DNA of 64,000 nucleotides, taken from NCBI GenBank assembly GCA_025362495.1, contig JANYGI010000061.1, positions 103,745 through 167,744 on the forward strand. The letters run 5' to 3'. Each line of letters starts with the position of its first letter. Position 1 is the stretch's first letter. Source of the stretch: Byssovorax sp. GTDB lineage: Bacteria; Myxococcota_A; Polyangia; Polyangiales; Polyangiaceae. Below are positions 45,646 through 54,232 of this stretch, piece after piece. The notes under the pieces were generated by a model. The model saw only the letters and a list, made by a program, of their open reading frames with translations, searched no databases and was not told the DNA's origin. The position numbers were made by a program, and so were the translations under genes.

Positions 45646-48189
45646 TCACGGGCAGCCGCGATCGGAGGCGATCGCGGTCTTTGCCATCTCGCTCAGGCCC
45701 GGCGGAGCGTCCTTTGCCAGCAGGGGCGCGAGGCGCTTGGCGAGATCGTCGGGGTGGACGACCGAGAGCGCCGCCACGGCCGCGGCGCCGAGGCGGCGAT
45801 CGCGCTCGTCGTCGGGCTTCACGGCCTTCTCGGCGAGCTTCGTGAACAGATCGACCGAGCCCTTGTCGCACATTCCGGCGAGGGCGAGGACGGCGCGGGC
45901 GCGCAGATCGAGGCTCTCCTCGACCACCATCGCGCGGGCGCGGAGCAGGGGCGCGTGCAGCGTCGCCTTGCGGGCCCCGAGCGCGTCGATCACCCGGCCC
46001 CGCACCTCGGGGTAGAGATCGGTGACCTTCGACGCCAGGGCCGCGTCGAGCGCCGCGCTCGGCGGGAGCGAGCCGATGGTGTGCGCGGCGGCGGCGCGGA
46101 GGATCGTCCAGTCGTCGGTGAGGAGGCGCCGCGTGAGGGCCGCCTCGAGGCCTTGCGGGAGGGGCGCGCCGCCGGGATCGGCGAAGGCGTTGATCGCCGC
46201 CTCGCGCACCCGCACGTCGGCGTCGTCGATCGAGAGCGCGACCTCGGGCCAGAGCGATTTCACCTTGCCGGCGGCCTCGGCGGCGCGCGCGCGCAGGTGC
46301 GGATCGGGATCGCGGCGCAGCGTCTCGCGGAGGAACAGCTCCGCGCCGGGATCGCCGGCGCTCGCGAGCTCCGCGGCCGGCCCGAGCAGCAGGAACCGCG
46401 TGGCCATCGGCGACGACGGCACGGCGAGCGCGGCGAACGCCGGCTTGCTGCCGGCGAGCTCGGGCAGCGCCGGTCCCGCCCCGCGGAGCAGATCGATCAC
46501 CGTCGTCGGCGCGCGCACCGCGAGCTTCGTCGGGCCGAGCTCCTCCTCGAACGCGGCCTTCGCGCGCGGGGCCTTCGCGGCTCGGGTCAGCGCGGCGCGG
46601 AGCTCGCTTCGGCCCGCGTCGTCGGCCTTGCCGAGCGCGTCGGCGAGGATCGGCACCGCCTCCGCGGGCGCCACCAGCGAGAGCTCCAGGGCCGCGATCC
46701 GCCGCACTTCGGGCGCGCCTGCGACGATCAGCTTGCCGAGCTCGCTCGCCGAGGCGCGGCCGCAGCGCCGCAGCTGATCGCGGGCGTGCGCGAGCTCGGG
46801 ATCGATCTCGACGCGCACTCCGCGCGGCTGCTCCTGGGGCCTCGCGGCGGTGACCAGCCGCGCGAGCTGCGCCGCGAAGAACGGCGCCTGCTCCGCGCAC
46901 GACGCTCCATCGACGACGCTCACCGCGAGCTGCTTCCCCGCCGCGTCGAGCTTCTCGTACCCGACGATCGCCGCCTGGCTCGCGGCGGATCCACCGCGCG
47001 CCAGCAGCGCCGCTGCCGCGCGCGCGCGATCGCCGCCGCCCGCGAGCGCGCCCACCAGCGCCTCGGGCGTGGCCGCGCCGAAGGTGGTCGTCGCGGCGAT
47101 CTCGGCCAGCGTCACCCGCGGGAGCTTCGACGCGGGATCGCCTTTCTTTGCAGCTCCAAACGCGTCGCCGAGCACCACCGCGACGCAGGCCGCGTGGAGC
47201 TCCTCGGGCAGCTTCACCGCGTAGCGCGTGCCCGGCGGCTGCTTCCACGCGTCCTCGGGCATCTTCACCTCGATCAGCTTCGTGGGCGTCGCGAGGTAGA
47301 GCGTGCGCGGCGCGGCGCCGCCGTCCACGTCGGCCTTCGGCTTCACCGTGAGCGTGAACGACACGATCCCGACCTCGTCCGAGGAGGCCATCGTGACGAA
47401 CTCGCCGTCGCCGGATCCGGCTTTATTCTCCGACCAGATCGTCTCGGGATCGCCGTCGGTGAGGCCGCCGAAATTCCGGTCGACGGCGCTCGACGCCGCC
47501 GACGCGTGGAGCAAGCGCACGCCGCTCGGCGCGGCCTCGCCGTCGGCCACGCGCGTCGCCGTGATCTTCACGGCCGCGGCTCGCTCGGCCGCGCCGAGGT
47601 TCTGCACGCTCGCGGCTCGCGTGAGCTCGAGGGTCGCCGGATCGATCTCCTTCGCGGCGACGAGCGTGGGCCGCCCGCACATCGTCACGTCCTCGCGGCG
47701 CTCGCCGACGAGCACCCGCGGCGCGCCCTTCACGCTCGTGTCCTCGCCGATCACGTTGACCCGCTGCTCGCCGTGCTCGCCCTTCGCGACGCCGACGAAG
47801 CCGGTCCACACCACGACCGGCTCGCTGCCTTTTCCCGCGAGCGGCGCGGCGAGCAGCACCGTCCACGTCGCGCCGGGAGCGAGGTTGTCGACGGGGAAAT
47901 CGACGCGAACGATCTGCCTGCCGCTCCCGATCTCGCGCAGCCCCGCGGTCGCGCTCGGCGTCGCCGACTTCACGTCGTCGGGCACGGCGATCACCGCGCC
48001 GCCGTCGGCCTCGCAGGCGCCCGAGGCGCAGACCTTGACGCGCACGCCGGCGGCTTCGATCCGCACGGCGATGGCCTGCTGCCCGTGCCCGGCGGGCGAC
48101 GAGACCGCGCCCGCGGCGGAGGCGATCCGGGGCGCGAGGAGCGACGAGCAGGCGAGGGCGAGGGCGGCGAGCGATCGAGAGCGCAGCAT
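45646..48189 (-). CDS. Exported HEAT-repeat protein with a discoidin/NADase-type glycan-binding-like domain
   Basis: 847 aa. The signal peptide ends near APRIASAAGA. An N-terminal beta-rich region is followed at about residues 235-360 by a beta-sandwich (GGLTDGDPETIWSENK, KLIEVKMPED) like discoidin or NADase-type glycan-binding domains. From about 390 onward it is HEAT-type repeats (for example HLRARAAEAAGKVKSLWPEV, DVRVREAAINAFADP). A scaffold or binding role in the periplasm or at the surface is likely. It starts 34 bp after the gene upstream on the same strand, probably an operon. Confidence 0.82.
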   Translation of the reverse strand: MLRSRSLAALALACSSLLAPRIASAAGAVSSPAGHGQQAIAVRIEAAGVRVKVCASGACEADGGAVIAVPDDVKSATPSATAGLREIGSGRQIVRVDFPVDNLAPGATWTVLLAAPLAGKGSEPVVVWTGFVGVAKGEHGEQRVNVIGEDTSVKGAPRVLVGERREDVTMCGRPTLVAAKEIDPATLELTRAASVQNLGAAERAAAVKITATRVADGEAAPSGVRLLHASAASSAVDRNFGGLTDGDPETIWSENKAGSGDGEFVTMASSDEVGIVSFTLTVKPKADVDGGAAPRTLYLATPTKLIEVKMPEDAWKQPPGTRYAVKLPEELHAACVAVVLGDAFGAAKKGDPASKLPRVTLAEIAATTTFGAATPEALVGALAGGGDRARAAAALLARGGSAASQAAIVGYEKLDAAGKQLAVSVVDGASCAEQAPFFAAQLARLVTAARPQEQPRGVRVEIDPELAHARDQLRRCGRASASELGKLIVAGAPEVRRIAALELSLVAPAEAVPILADALGKADDAGRSELRAALTRAAKAPRAKAAFEEELGPTKLAVRAPTTVIDLLRGAGPALPELAGSKPAFAALAVPSSPMATRFLLLGPAAELASAGDPGAELFLRETLRRDPDPHLRARAAEAAGKVKSLWPEVALSIDDADVRVREAAINAFADPGGAPLPQGLEAALTRRLLTDDWTILRAAAAHTIGSLPPSAALDAALASKVTDLYPEVRGRVIDALGARKATLHAPLLRARAMVVEESLDLRARAVLALAGMCDKGSVDLFTKLAEKAVKPDDERDRRLGAAAVAALSVVHPDDLAKRLAPLLAKDAPPGLSEMAKTAIASDRGCP

Positions 48190-48223
48190 GTCGCCGCACG
48201 ATCGCCCAGGATGCGCGCCGCCG

Positions 48224-49294
48224 CTACGGAACTTCGCTGGAGGGGATCCAGAAGCCGCCGTCGTCGGGCGGCGTCAGCGCGAGGCTCTTCGGCAGGATGT
48301 TCGACCAGCCGGTGATCGTCTCGAGCACGTAGACCTCGGCGCCGATCTCGATCGCGCCGACGGGCGGGTCCTTCGCGTCGCGCTTGATCCGGATCGGGAT
48401 CTCCTTCGTGGCCTTGACGACGCGGGGCGGCGGATCGAGCGCGAGCTGCGCGCCGACGATCGCCGTGGTGGGCGGGACGAACTGGTCCATCATCTCGCCC
48501 TTCTTCAGCGGCTCCAGATCGCGCTGCCGCGCCCAGGCGTCGAGCGTGAGATCCGACCGTGATTTCACGTGCACGAAGCCGGCGCGCGACTCGGTGCTCC
48601 AGAAGAGCTGACCGCTGCCCTCGCTCATCTTCAGCGCGAAGACGGCGCTCCCGTTCGCGTCGTCGAACAGCTCGAGCGACGTGGTCTTCATCAGGTAGCC
48701 GCGCCCGTTCCCGGGGATGTCCATCGCCGCCGGCGTCCCGCGCTCGAGCGTGAACGCGTCGCACGGGCCCGACGCCCGCGCCGTCTGGCCGCTCGTCCCG
48801 AGGATGGATATCTCGCCGGTGAGCGTGCCAGTCGCGGCCTGCGCGAGCTTGATTTTCTGGGCGATCGAGATCCACACGTGGCCTCCCATCACCGACAGAT
48901 CGCGCGCCGTGTAGACGGGGATCGTCGCCGGCGCGACCCATCCGTCGAGGCGCACGGAGCCGGCTCCGACCGTGGTGCTGACGCGCGCGCGACCCGCCGT
49001 GGGATCGGCGGGAAAGTCGCCGAGGCGCATCGGGACGAACGTCCCCGCGAAGCTCCCGATCACGCGACCGCCGCTCGGCGCGTCGAAGATCTGCAGGCCC
49101 TTCGGCGCAGGCTCTGTCCCGCGGAGCAGGCATCCAGGCCCCGTCACGCCCGACGGCGCCGCAACGGGAGCCGGCGCGCCGACCTCGCCCGCCCGCGCTT
49201 CGTTCGTCGAAAAAGGCTGCGTTGCTGCCCCGAACAGCGCCCCGAGCGTCGCCGCGACCACGGCGCCCTTCGCCCCTCGTGCTAGTAGTGCCAT
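48224..49294 (-). CDS. Exported protein of unknown function
   Basis: 356 aa. The signal peptide is AKGAVVAATLGALFGAA. It contains segments of SH3-like or small beta-barrel appearance (IFDAPSGGRVIGSFAGTFVP, VRLDGWVAPATIPVY, EVYVLETITGWSNILP), the type used in envelope proteins to bind peptides or peptidoglycan. No catalytic motif was seen. First of two genes with the HEAT-repeat exported protein, so the two probably act together. Divergent from the DHH-like gene with a 61-bp spacer. Confidence 0.75.
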   Translation of the reverse strand: MALLARGAKGAVVAATLGALFGAATQPFSTNEARAGEVGAPAPVAAPSGVTGPGCLLRGTEPAPKGLQIFDAPSGGRVIGSFAGTFVPMRLGDFPADPTAGRARVSTTVGAGSVRLDGWVAPATIPVYTARDLSVMGGHVWISIAQKIKLAQAATGTLTGEISILGTSGQTARASGPCDAFTLERGTPAAMDIPGNGRGYLMKTTSLELFDDANGSAVFALKMSEGSGQLFWSTESRAGFVHVKSRSDLTLDAWARQRDLEPLKKGEMMDQFVPPTTAIVGAQLALDPPPRVVKATKEIPIRIKRDAKDPPVGAIEIGAEVYVLETITGWSNILPKSLALTPPDDGGFWIPSSEVP

Positions 49295-49355
49295 CGCGTA
49301 ATCCTACCCGTGACGGGCCTCCGTGGCGGGGCAGGACGCTCCAGGGCCCCAGATA

Positions 49356-50276
49356 ATGCAGTCGTCTGATTTCGATCTCGCGTTCGCCTCTCCCCGCAAG
49401 CTCCCCAAGCCGCGCGAGCTCCGCGGCAATGTCGTGGTCCTCGACATCGCCTTCGCGTCGGAGGCCGGCGGCCACAGCTTCGAGACGACGACGCTCCCGT
49501 TCATCGACGGCCTCGGGAAGCGCCTCGTGGCCTGGGTCGATCACCACGACAGCGCGCATCACGCGCGTTACGAAGGCGATCCGCGCTTCACGCTCACCAC
49601 CAAGGCCGAGCACGGCGCCTGCCCCGAGCTGGTCACGCCCGAGCTGGTCGCGCGCGCCGGGCGCGTCGACACCATCGTTTGCCACGTCGACTTCGACGGC
49701 CTCGTCAGCGGCGCGAAATGGATCCGCGGCGGCGTCGAGCCCTATCCCGGCTGCGACGACGACGCGCGCGCCATCGATACGCGCATCGGCACGCCGGGCC
49801 CGCTCGCCGTGCGGATCGACCGCGCCCTCCGCGCCCGCCCGCGCGATCAGGCCCTCTTCGGGATGGTGATACGCCACCTCTCCATGGGCCTCTCCGATCG
49901 ATCGCTGTGGGAGATGATCGACGCCGCCGGGGCCGAGCTCAACGCCCTCGAGGTCGAGACGCGCCGCCTCGCCTCCCGCTACCAGCGCCTCGATCCCGGG
50001 ATCATCATCGCCGACGCCTCGGTCCGCGACGGCCGCTACGACAAGACCCTGCTGCTCCTGATCGGGCAGGAGCGCGCGAAGATTTCCATCGTCATCGACG
50101 GTGACAACGTCACCTTCGCGGCCGGCTTCGAGAGCGGGGTGAACTTCTTGACCCTGTTCGACATCTCCGGCGGCATGCCCACCCGGATCTCGCTCCAGCG
50201 CAGCAAGCTCGAGCCCTCGCTGCTCGCGCTGGGCGTGGCGCCGGAAGACGTCCGCCGGTACATGGCCTCGCTCTAG
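49356..50276 (+). CDS. DHH-like phosphoesterase-family protein (tentative)
   Basis: 306 aa, no signal peptide. It contains WVDHHDSAHH (Asp62, His63, His64) and CHVDFDGLVSGAKW (His110, Asp112, Asp114). These resemble the DHH motif and the HxDxDG...SA motif of DHH/RecJ phosphoesterases, which bind two Mn ions and cut phosphodiester bonds in nucleotides or DNA, but in reversed order from the usual one. The C-terminal ~100 residues (IVIDGDNVTFAAGFES, MPTRISLQ) look like a substrate-binding sheet. The ATG at 49356 is preferred to a GTG at 49323. Whether it is active is uncertain. Confidence 0.7.
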   Translation: MQSSDFDLAFASPRKLPKPRELRGNVVVLDIAFASEAGGHSFETTTLPFIDGLGKRLVAWVDHHDSAHHARYEGDPRFTLTTKAEHGACPELVTPELVARAGRVDTIVCHVDFDGLVSGAKWIRGGVEPYPGCDDDARAIDTRIGTPGPLAVRIDRALRARPRDQALFGMVIRHLSMGLSDRSLWEMIDAAGAELNALEVETRRLASRYQRLDPGIIIADASVRDGRYDKTLLLLIGQERAKISIVIDGDNVTFAAGFESGVNFLTLFDISGGMPTRISLQRSKLEPSLLALGVAPEDVRRYMASL

Positions 50277-50567
50277 ATCTCACTGCTCGATTTCAGCAAG
50301 GAGGGTTGTCCCGCCCCGCTGAGCTTCCTCCCCGTCACGCCGACCGATCCGTTCTTCATGAACTGGAACGCGGTCGTGAAGGACGAGGTCCCGACGCACG
50401 GAGTCAGCCTCGTCGAGCCCCTCCACGACGACTTCTACGCCCACAGCCTCAGCAACAAGGCCGATGGGTGGTTCTACAAGGACTGCATCCACCCCAACAC
50501 GGCTGGCCACAACCAGCTCCGGGCCCTGTTCTGGACGGCGATCACCGGCGAAGCTGCTCCCATGTGA
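50277..50567 (+). pseudogene. C-terminal fragment of an SGNH/GDSL hydrolase
   Basis: In the same frame and directly after the stop of the DHH-like gene, 96 codons read LLDFSKEGCPAPLSFLPV... and end with DCIHPNTAGHNQLR, the block V Asp-x-x-His motif of SGNH/GDSL esterases. The N-terminal two thirds of such an enzyme, including the GDS serine, is absent, and the first in-frame ATG is at 50358. It is probably a decayed remnant left by a deletion whose edge lies at the end of the DHH-like gene. Confidence 0.65.
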
Positions 50568-50585
50568 TCGGGAGTCGCGGCGGGA

Positions 50586-51038
50586 TCAGGCGCCGGTCTC
50601 GATCGATTGAACGAGCCCGGTGAGCCGCTCCGACGTCACGCCGGCGGCGGCGGCCACGAGCTCGATCCGCGCGCGCTCGACGTCCGACAGGCCCTCGCTC
50701 GCGAGGCCGATCGCCAGCGCGAGGCGGACGCCGTCCTCGCCGGCGCCGTGCGCGCAGAGGCTCTCGCCGATGGCTTTCGCGCGGGCCTCGGTGCCGGTGG
50801 CCTCGATCTTCGCGCGGCTCTCGCGGATCACGTGGCGGGTCATCCGCGGATCGAGCATCCCGCCGACGAGGGTGCCGATCGACTCGGCCAGAGCGGCCAT
50901 CTCGGCCTCGTCGATCGTCCCGTCGGCGAGGGCCACGATCACCGCCAGATCCACGACAGCGTTCAGCCCTTCGTCGCTGGAGTCGAAGCGGGCGCGGAGG
51001 GCGGCGACGAGGGGGCTGATGGTCGGGCTCGGCTTCAT
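50586..51038 (-). CDS. TerB-like (tellurite-resistance/DjlA-N-type) helical protein
   Basis: 150 aa, all alpha. VDLAVIVALADGTIDEAEMAAL is the TerB/DjlA-type first helix pair with the acidic D-G-x-I-D-x-x-E loop, seen again later as LAIGLASEGLSDVERARIELV. TerB-like domains bind metal and often sit in membrane-stress systems. Here it stands alone, without terC/terD neighbours, so no role in tellurite resistance can be claimed. It is divergent from the StyA-like gene, with a 99-bp spacer. Confidence 0.82.
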   Translation of the reverse strand: MKPSPTISPLVAALRARFDSSDEGLNAVVDLAVIVALADGTIDEAEMAALAESIGTLVGGMLDPRMTRHVIRESRAKIEATGTEARAKAIGESLCAHGAGEDGVRLALAIGLASEGLSDVERARIELVAAAAGVTSERLTGLVQSIETGA

Positions 51039-51137
51039 GCCGACGAGGGATACCCGTTCTCGGGGCCGCGCTCAAGATCGCCCGGTCGCCGGGGAAATCG
51101 GTTATCGTCGTCGTGACACGGAGGAGGGAACGACACG

Positions 51138-52517
51138 ATGCGACAGGTTGCCATCATCGGTTCGGGCGTGGCCGGTCTTCTCTGCGCGCACGCGCTCGTC
51201 AAGGCCGGTCATGCGGTGACGCTGTTCTCGGATCGCACGGCCGATCAGTGGCTGAACGAGTCGCGGCCCACGGGGATCGCCGGGCGATTCGACACCGCGG
51301 TCGCGTTCGAGCGCGAGCTCGGCCTGGCCTGCTGGGAGGCCGAGGCGCCGAAGGTCCAGGGCGCGTACCTCACCGTCTGTCCCGACGTCGGCAATCGCCT
51401 GCTCACCGCGGCATGCCGCCTGAAGAAGCCGGGCATGGCCGTCGACGTGCGCCTCCAGAGCCATCGATGGATGAACGATCTCACCGCGCGCGGCGGCACG
51501 ATCGTGATCGAGAAGGTCACCCCCGAGCGCCTCGACGCCATCGCGGCCGGATTCGATCTCACGATCGTGGCCGCCGGTCGCGCCGATCTCTGCGGCCTGT
51601 TCGAGCGCGACGCCGCACGCAGCGTGTACTCCACGCCTCAGCGCAAGCTCGCCATGCTGATGACCCGGAACGCGCCCATGGGCTTCGACGGCGTCCCGTT
51701 CCTGCCGGTGAAATTCAACCTGGTCGCCAGCTCGGGGGAGGCCTTCTGGGTGCCTTATTTCCACAAGGACCACGGCCCGTCGTGGAGCCTGGTCTTCGAG
51801 GCCAAGGCCGGTGGCCCGCTCGACAGGTTCGACGGCGCAAAGAGCGCGGCCGACGTGCTCCGCATCAGCAAAGAGGTGATCAAGGCCGTGTTCCCCTGGG
51901 ACCACGCGTGGGCCCGCGACATGGAGGTCTCGGACGATCTGGCCTGGCTGGTGGGCACGGTGACGCCGACGATCCGTAAGCCCGTGGCCACGTTGCCTTC
52001 GGGCCGCGCCGTCATGGCGCTGGGCGACACGGTCATGTCGCTCGATCCGATCGGCGGGCAGGGCGCCAACAACTGCACCAAGATGGCGCGCCAGCTCTCC
52101 GCGGCGATCATCGCGCGCGGCGACGAGCCCTTCGACGCCGCCTGGATGACGGACACCTTCAATCGCTACTGGGAGGCGCAGGGAAAGGCGATTTACACCT
52201 TCAACAACCTCCTGCTCGAGCCGATCTCCGACGCTGGCAAGGAGATCTTGATTGCCCAGTACGGCGCGCGCGGCGTCGTCGACGGGCCCCGGCAATCGAT
52301 CGCCGACGCCTTCGCCGAGAACTTCGACGATCCCACGCTGCTCACGCCGGCAATGCAGGATCTCGGCCGGGCGCGCGCCTTCATCAGCGAGAAAATGGGG
52401 CGCTCGTGGGTGCGCTCGGCCGTGACGGGGAGGCTCTCCATTGCGGCCGGCCAGCTCCGTCAGAAGCTCGGCATGGCACCGAATCACCCCTTCGTCGTGG
52501 CCGGCGCGCTGCAGTGA
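51138..52517 (+). CDS. FAD-dependent monooxygenase, styrene monooxygenase StyA-like
   Basis: 459 aa. The N-terminus VAIIGSGVAGLLCAH is the FAD Rossmann loop (GxGxxG at 8-13). A second FAD motif, ALGDTVMSLDPIGGQGAN, matches the GD.....P..G.G.N of the StyA/two-component flavoprotein monooxygenase group. These enzymes epoxidise or hydroxylate aromatic substrates using FADH2 from a separate reductase (StyB). No reductase gene is present in the window, so the partner must be elsewhere. A strong GGAGGAGGG lies upstream of the ATG. Confidence 0.88.
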   Translation: MRQVAIIGSGVAGLLCAHALVKAGHAVTLFSDRTADQWLNESRPTGIAGRFDTAVAFERELGLACWEAEAPKVQGAYLTVCPDVGNRLLTAACRLKKPGMAVDVRLQSHRWMNDLTARGGTIVIEKVTPERLDAIAAGFDLTIVAAGRADLCGLFERDAARSVYSTPQRKLAMLMTRNAPMGFDGVPFLPVKFNLVASSGEAFWVPYFHKDHGPSWSLVFEAKAGGPLDRFDGAKSAADVLRISKEVIKAVFPWDHAWARDMEVSDDLAWLVGTVTPTIRKPVATLPSGRAVMALGDTVMSLDPIGGQGANNCTKMARQLSAAIIARGDEPFDAAWMTDTFNRYWEAQGKAIYTFNNLLLEPISDAGKEILIAQYGARGVVDGPRQSIADAFAENFDDPTLLTPAMQDLGRARAFISEKMGRSWVRSAVTGRLSIAAGQLRQKLGMAPNHPFVVAGALQ

Positions 52518-52545
52518 GCAACTCTGGCCCTCGGCGTTCCGGGGG

Positions 52546-52779
52546 CTACAGGGTGGTGCGGGGGCGTGACCGGCTCTCCAGCGTCGCCGCCGCGAAGACC
52601 AGATAGAGGCCCGCGAGCCCCACCAGCACATAGATGATCCGGCTCAACGTCGACATCGGCCCGAAGATGGCCGACACCACGTTGAAGTCGAACAGGCCGA
52701 CGAGGCCCCAGTTCACGGCGCCAATCACCGCGAGCACAATCGCCACCCAGGTCGGCGCCGACAACGCGTTCTTGTTCAT
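52546..52779 (-). CDS. DUF378 small membrane protein
   Basis: 77 aa. It has two hydrophobic helices (VAIVLAVIGAVNWGLVGLF, IIYVLVGLAGLYLVF) with the DUF378 hallmark GAVNWGLVGLFDFNVV between helix 1 and the loop. The family is widespread in bacteria and has no known function. GGGAGA lies upstream of the ATG. It is convergent with the StyA-like gene (28 bp apart) and divergent from the peroxidase gene. Confidence 0.9.
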   Translation of the reverse strand: MNKNALSAPTWVAIVLAVIGAVNWGLVGLFDFNVVSAIFGPMSTLSRIIYVLVGLAGLYLVFAAATLESRSRPRTTL

Positions 52780-52871
52780 GATCGTCTCCCTTCCTCGGTG
52801 GATTGCAGGGGGCGGGCCAGGGTCAGCGCGCGGATTGCGAGCAATCGCTGCCTGCCACCCGCCGGGCTCGT

Positions 52872-52890
52872 CCTCATGCGCCCCATGAGG
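52872..52890. promoter_or_regulatory. Perfect 7-bp inverted repeat in a divergent promoter region
   Basis: CCTCATG, spacer CGCCC, CATGAGG, inside the 284-bp region between the divergent DUF378 and peroxidase genes. Its size and symmetry suit a dimeric regulator's operator; no family can be assigned. Confidence 0.35.
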
Positions 52891-53063
52891 CAGATTGTCT
52901 CGGCTCTGGCGTCGAGCTGGAGGCGTATCTGCCGGGGAATATCGGTTTTCCATGCCGGGCACGACGTCTGCATTGCGGCCGAGCCTGCGCTGCAGGAGGA
53001 TATCTCGCCCACTCCGGGCAGGGATTTTCCGGGTCCACGACCCTTTTTGCCGAGGATGATTCC

Positions 53064-53813
53064 ATGACCATGAATGCAGAGAAGGCGACCGCTCCGAGCG
53101 CTGGAGAGCACCGCGGGCCCTGCCCGGCCCTGAACACCCTGGCGAATGAGGGGTATTTGCCGCGCAGCGGCCTCGTGACGGGGGACCAGCTGGTCAAGGC
53201 CATCAACGAGCGGCTCGGCCTCGCGACGAGCATCGCCAGGATCCTGGCCGACGCCGCGGTGAAGGACTTCGGCAAGCCAGGTGAAAACGGCGAGATCATC
53301 GTCAATCTCGCCGATCTGGTCAAGCATGGAGTCATCGAGCACGACGCCAGCTTGACCCGGCCCGACTCCCGCGATGGCGACGCCGGCCCGGTCTGTCCGC
53401 CGCTCCTCGATCAGCTCCTCGGCCTCAGCCGCGATAGCAAGACTCTGACTCTCGAAGATCTGGCGACGGCGCACCAGCTGCGGATCGCGCAGTCGTCCGC
53501 GGGCGGCCGCTCGGTCTCGATCAAGGCCAAGGCGCTCGGCCTCTTCGAGGCGGCGATTCTCTACGAGGTGCTCCGCCGCGACGGCGAGATCGCGATCCCG
53601 GAAGCGCGGGAGTTCCTCGGCAAGGAGCAGCTCCCCGCAGCCTTCGTGCGCAAGGAGATCGGGTGGGGCGTGCTCCTCACCACCGCCGCGAAGCTCGTGG
53701 CGATGGGGAACTCGCCGTTCTCCGCGGCGAAGCGGCGCGCCGACGAGCTCGCCGCCAAGCCCGCTCCGGCGGGCTGCCCGTACCCCCATGGCAGCGGGGG
53801 CAAACCGAGCTGA
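53064..53813 (+). CDS. Heme-thiolate haloperoxidase/peroxygenase (chloroperoxidase, PF01328 type)
   Basis: 249 aa, no signal peptide. GPCPALNTLANEGYLPRSG has the heme-ligand Cys20 in the PCP-type context. EHDAS (Glu92-His93-Asp94, Ser96) is the conserved Mg-binding/proximal block, in the EHD form known from short fungal enzymes. Later, FLGKEQLPAAF and GWGVLLTTAAKL fit the family. Such enzymes use H2O2 to halogenate or oxygenate organic substrates. The family is best known from fungi, and the prokaryotic copy is notable. The start at 53064 is one of two ATGs six bases apart. It ends 3 bp from the convergent DUF2795 gene. Confidence 0.88.
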   Translation: MTMNAEKATAPSAGEHRGPCPALNTLANEGYLPRSGLVTGDQLVKAINERLGLATSIARILADAAVKDFGKPGENGEIIVNLADLVKHGVIEHDASLTRPDSRDGDAGPVCPPLLDQLLGLSRDSKTLTLEDLATAHQLRIAQSSAGGRSVSIKAKALGLFEAAILYEVLRRDGEIAIPEAREFLGKEQLPAAFVRKEIGWGVLLTTAAKLVAMGNSPFSAAKRRADELAAKPAPAGCPYPHGSGGKPS

Positions 53814-53816
53814 GAG

Positions 53817-54068
53817 TCAGCCCGCCTTCTTTTGCGGGCTCTTCAGCTCCGGTTCGGCCTCCTCCTCGACCTCGCCGTACGCTTTCATCACATCCTGCGG
53901 TCCACCGAACTCGTCCTCGGGCATCCGCTCGAGGATGTGCAGGATGTACGGGGACGCGCCGTTTCGCTTGGCGGTGGCGGTGAGATCCTTCTTGGTGGCC
54001 GGATAGTGGACCCCCTTCAGGTGAGCTTGCACGTTGGCGGGCGATGTCCCGCCGACTCCTCGGGTCAT
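53817..54068 (-). CDS. DUF2795 protein
   Basis: 83 aa. It begins MTRGVGGTSPANVQAHLKG and continues VHYPATKKDLTATAKRNGA and ILERMPEDEFGGPQDVMKA, which matches DUF2795 throughout. The family is short, helical and acidic and is found next to stress genes; its function is not known. The ~17-residue C-terminal tail (EVEEEAEPELKSPQKKAG) is acidic then Lys-rich. Convergent with the peroxidase gene. Confidence 0.88.
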   Translation of the reverse strand: MTRGVGGTSPANVQAHLKGVHYPATKKDLTATAKRNGASPYILHILERMPEDEFGGPQDVMKAYGEVEEEAEPELKSPQKKAG

Positions 54069-54232
54069 GATGGCCTTCCTCTCTTCGGTCGCCGCGCTGC
54101 GGCGCGATTCGCGTGCTGGCTCGACTCGCTCGCACGTGGGCCGCTCGTGACGATGAGTGAGTGGGGGAGCAATGCCTGCGCCAGAGCGGCAGTGTGCGCG
54201 GCGATACCGTGTCTCGCGGCGCCCGCGCGCCT

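Noticed and set aside
50586..51038. Tellurite-resistance locus
   Set aside because: Only a TerB-like domain is present; the terZABCDE partners are absent.
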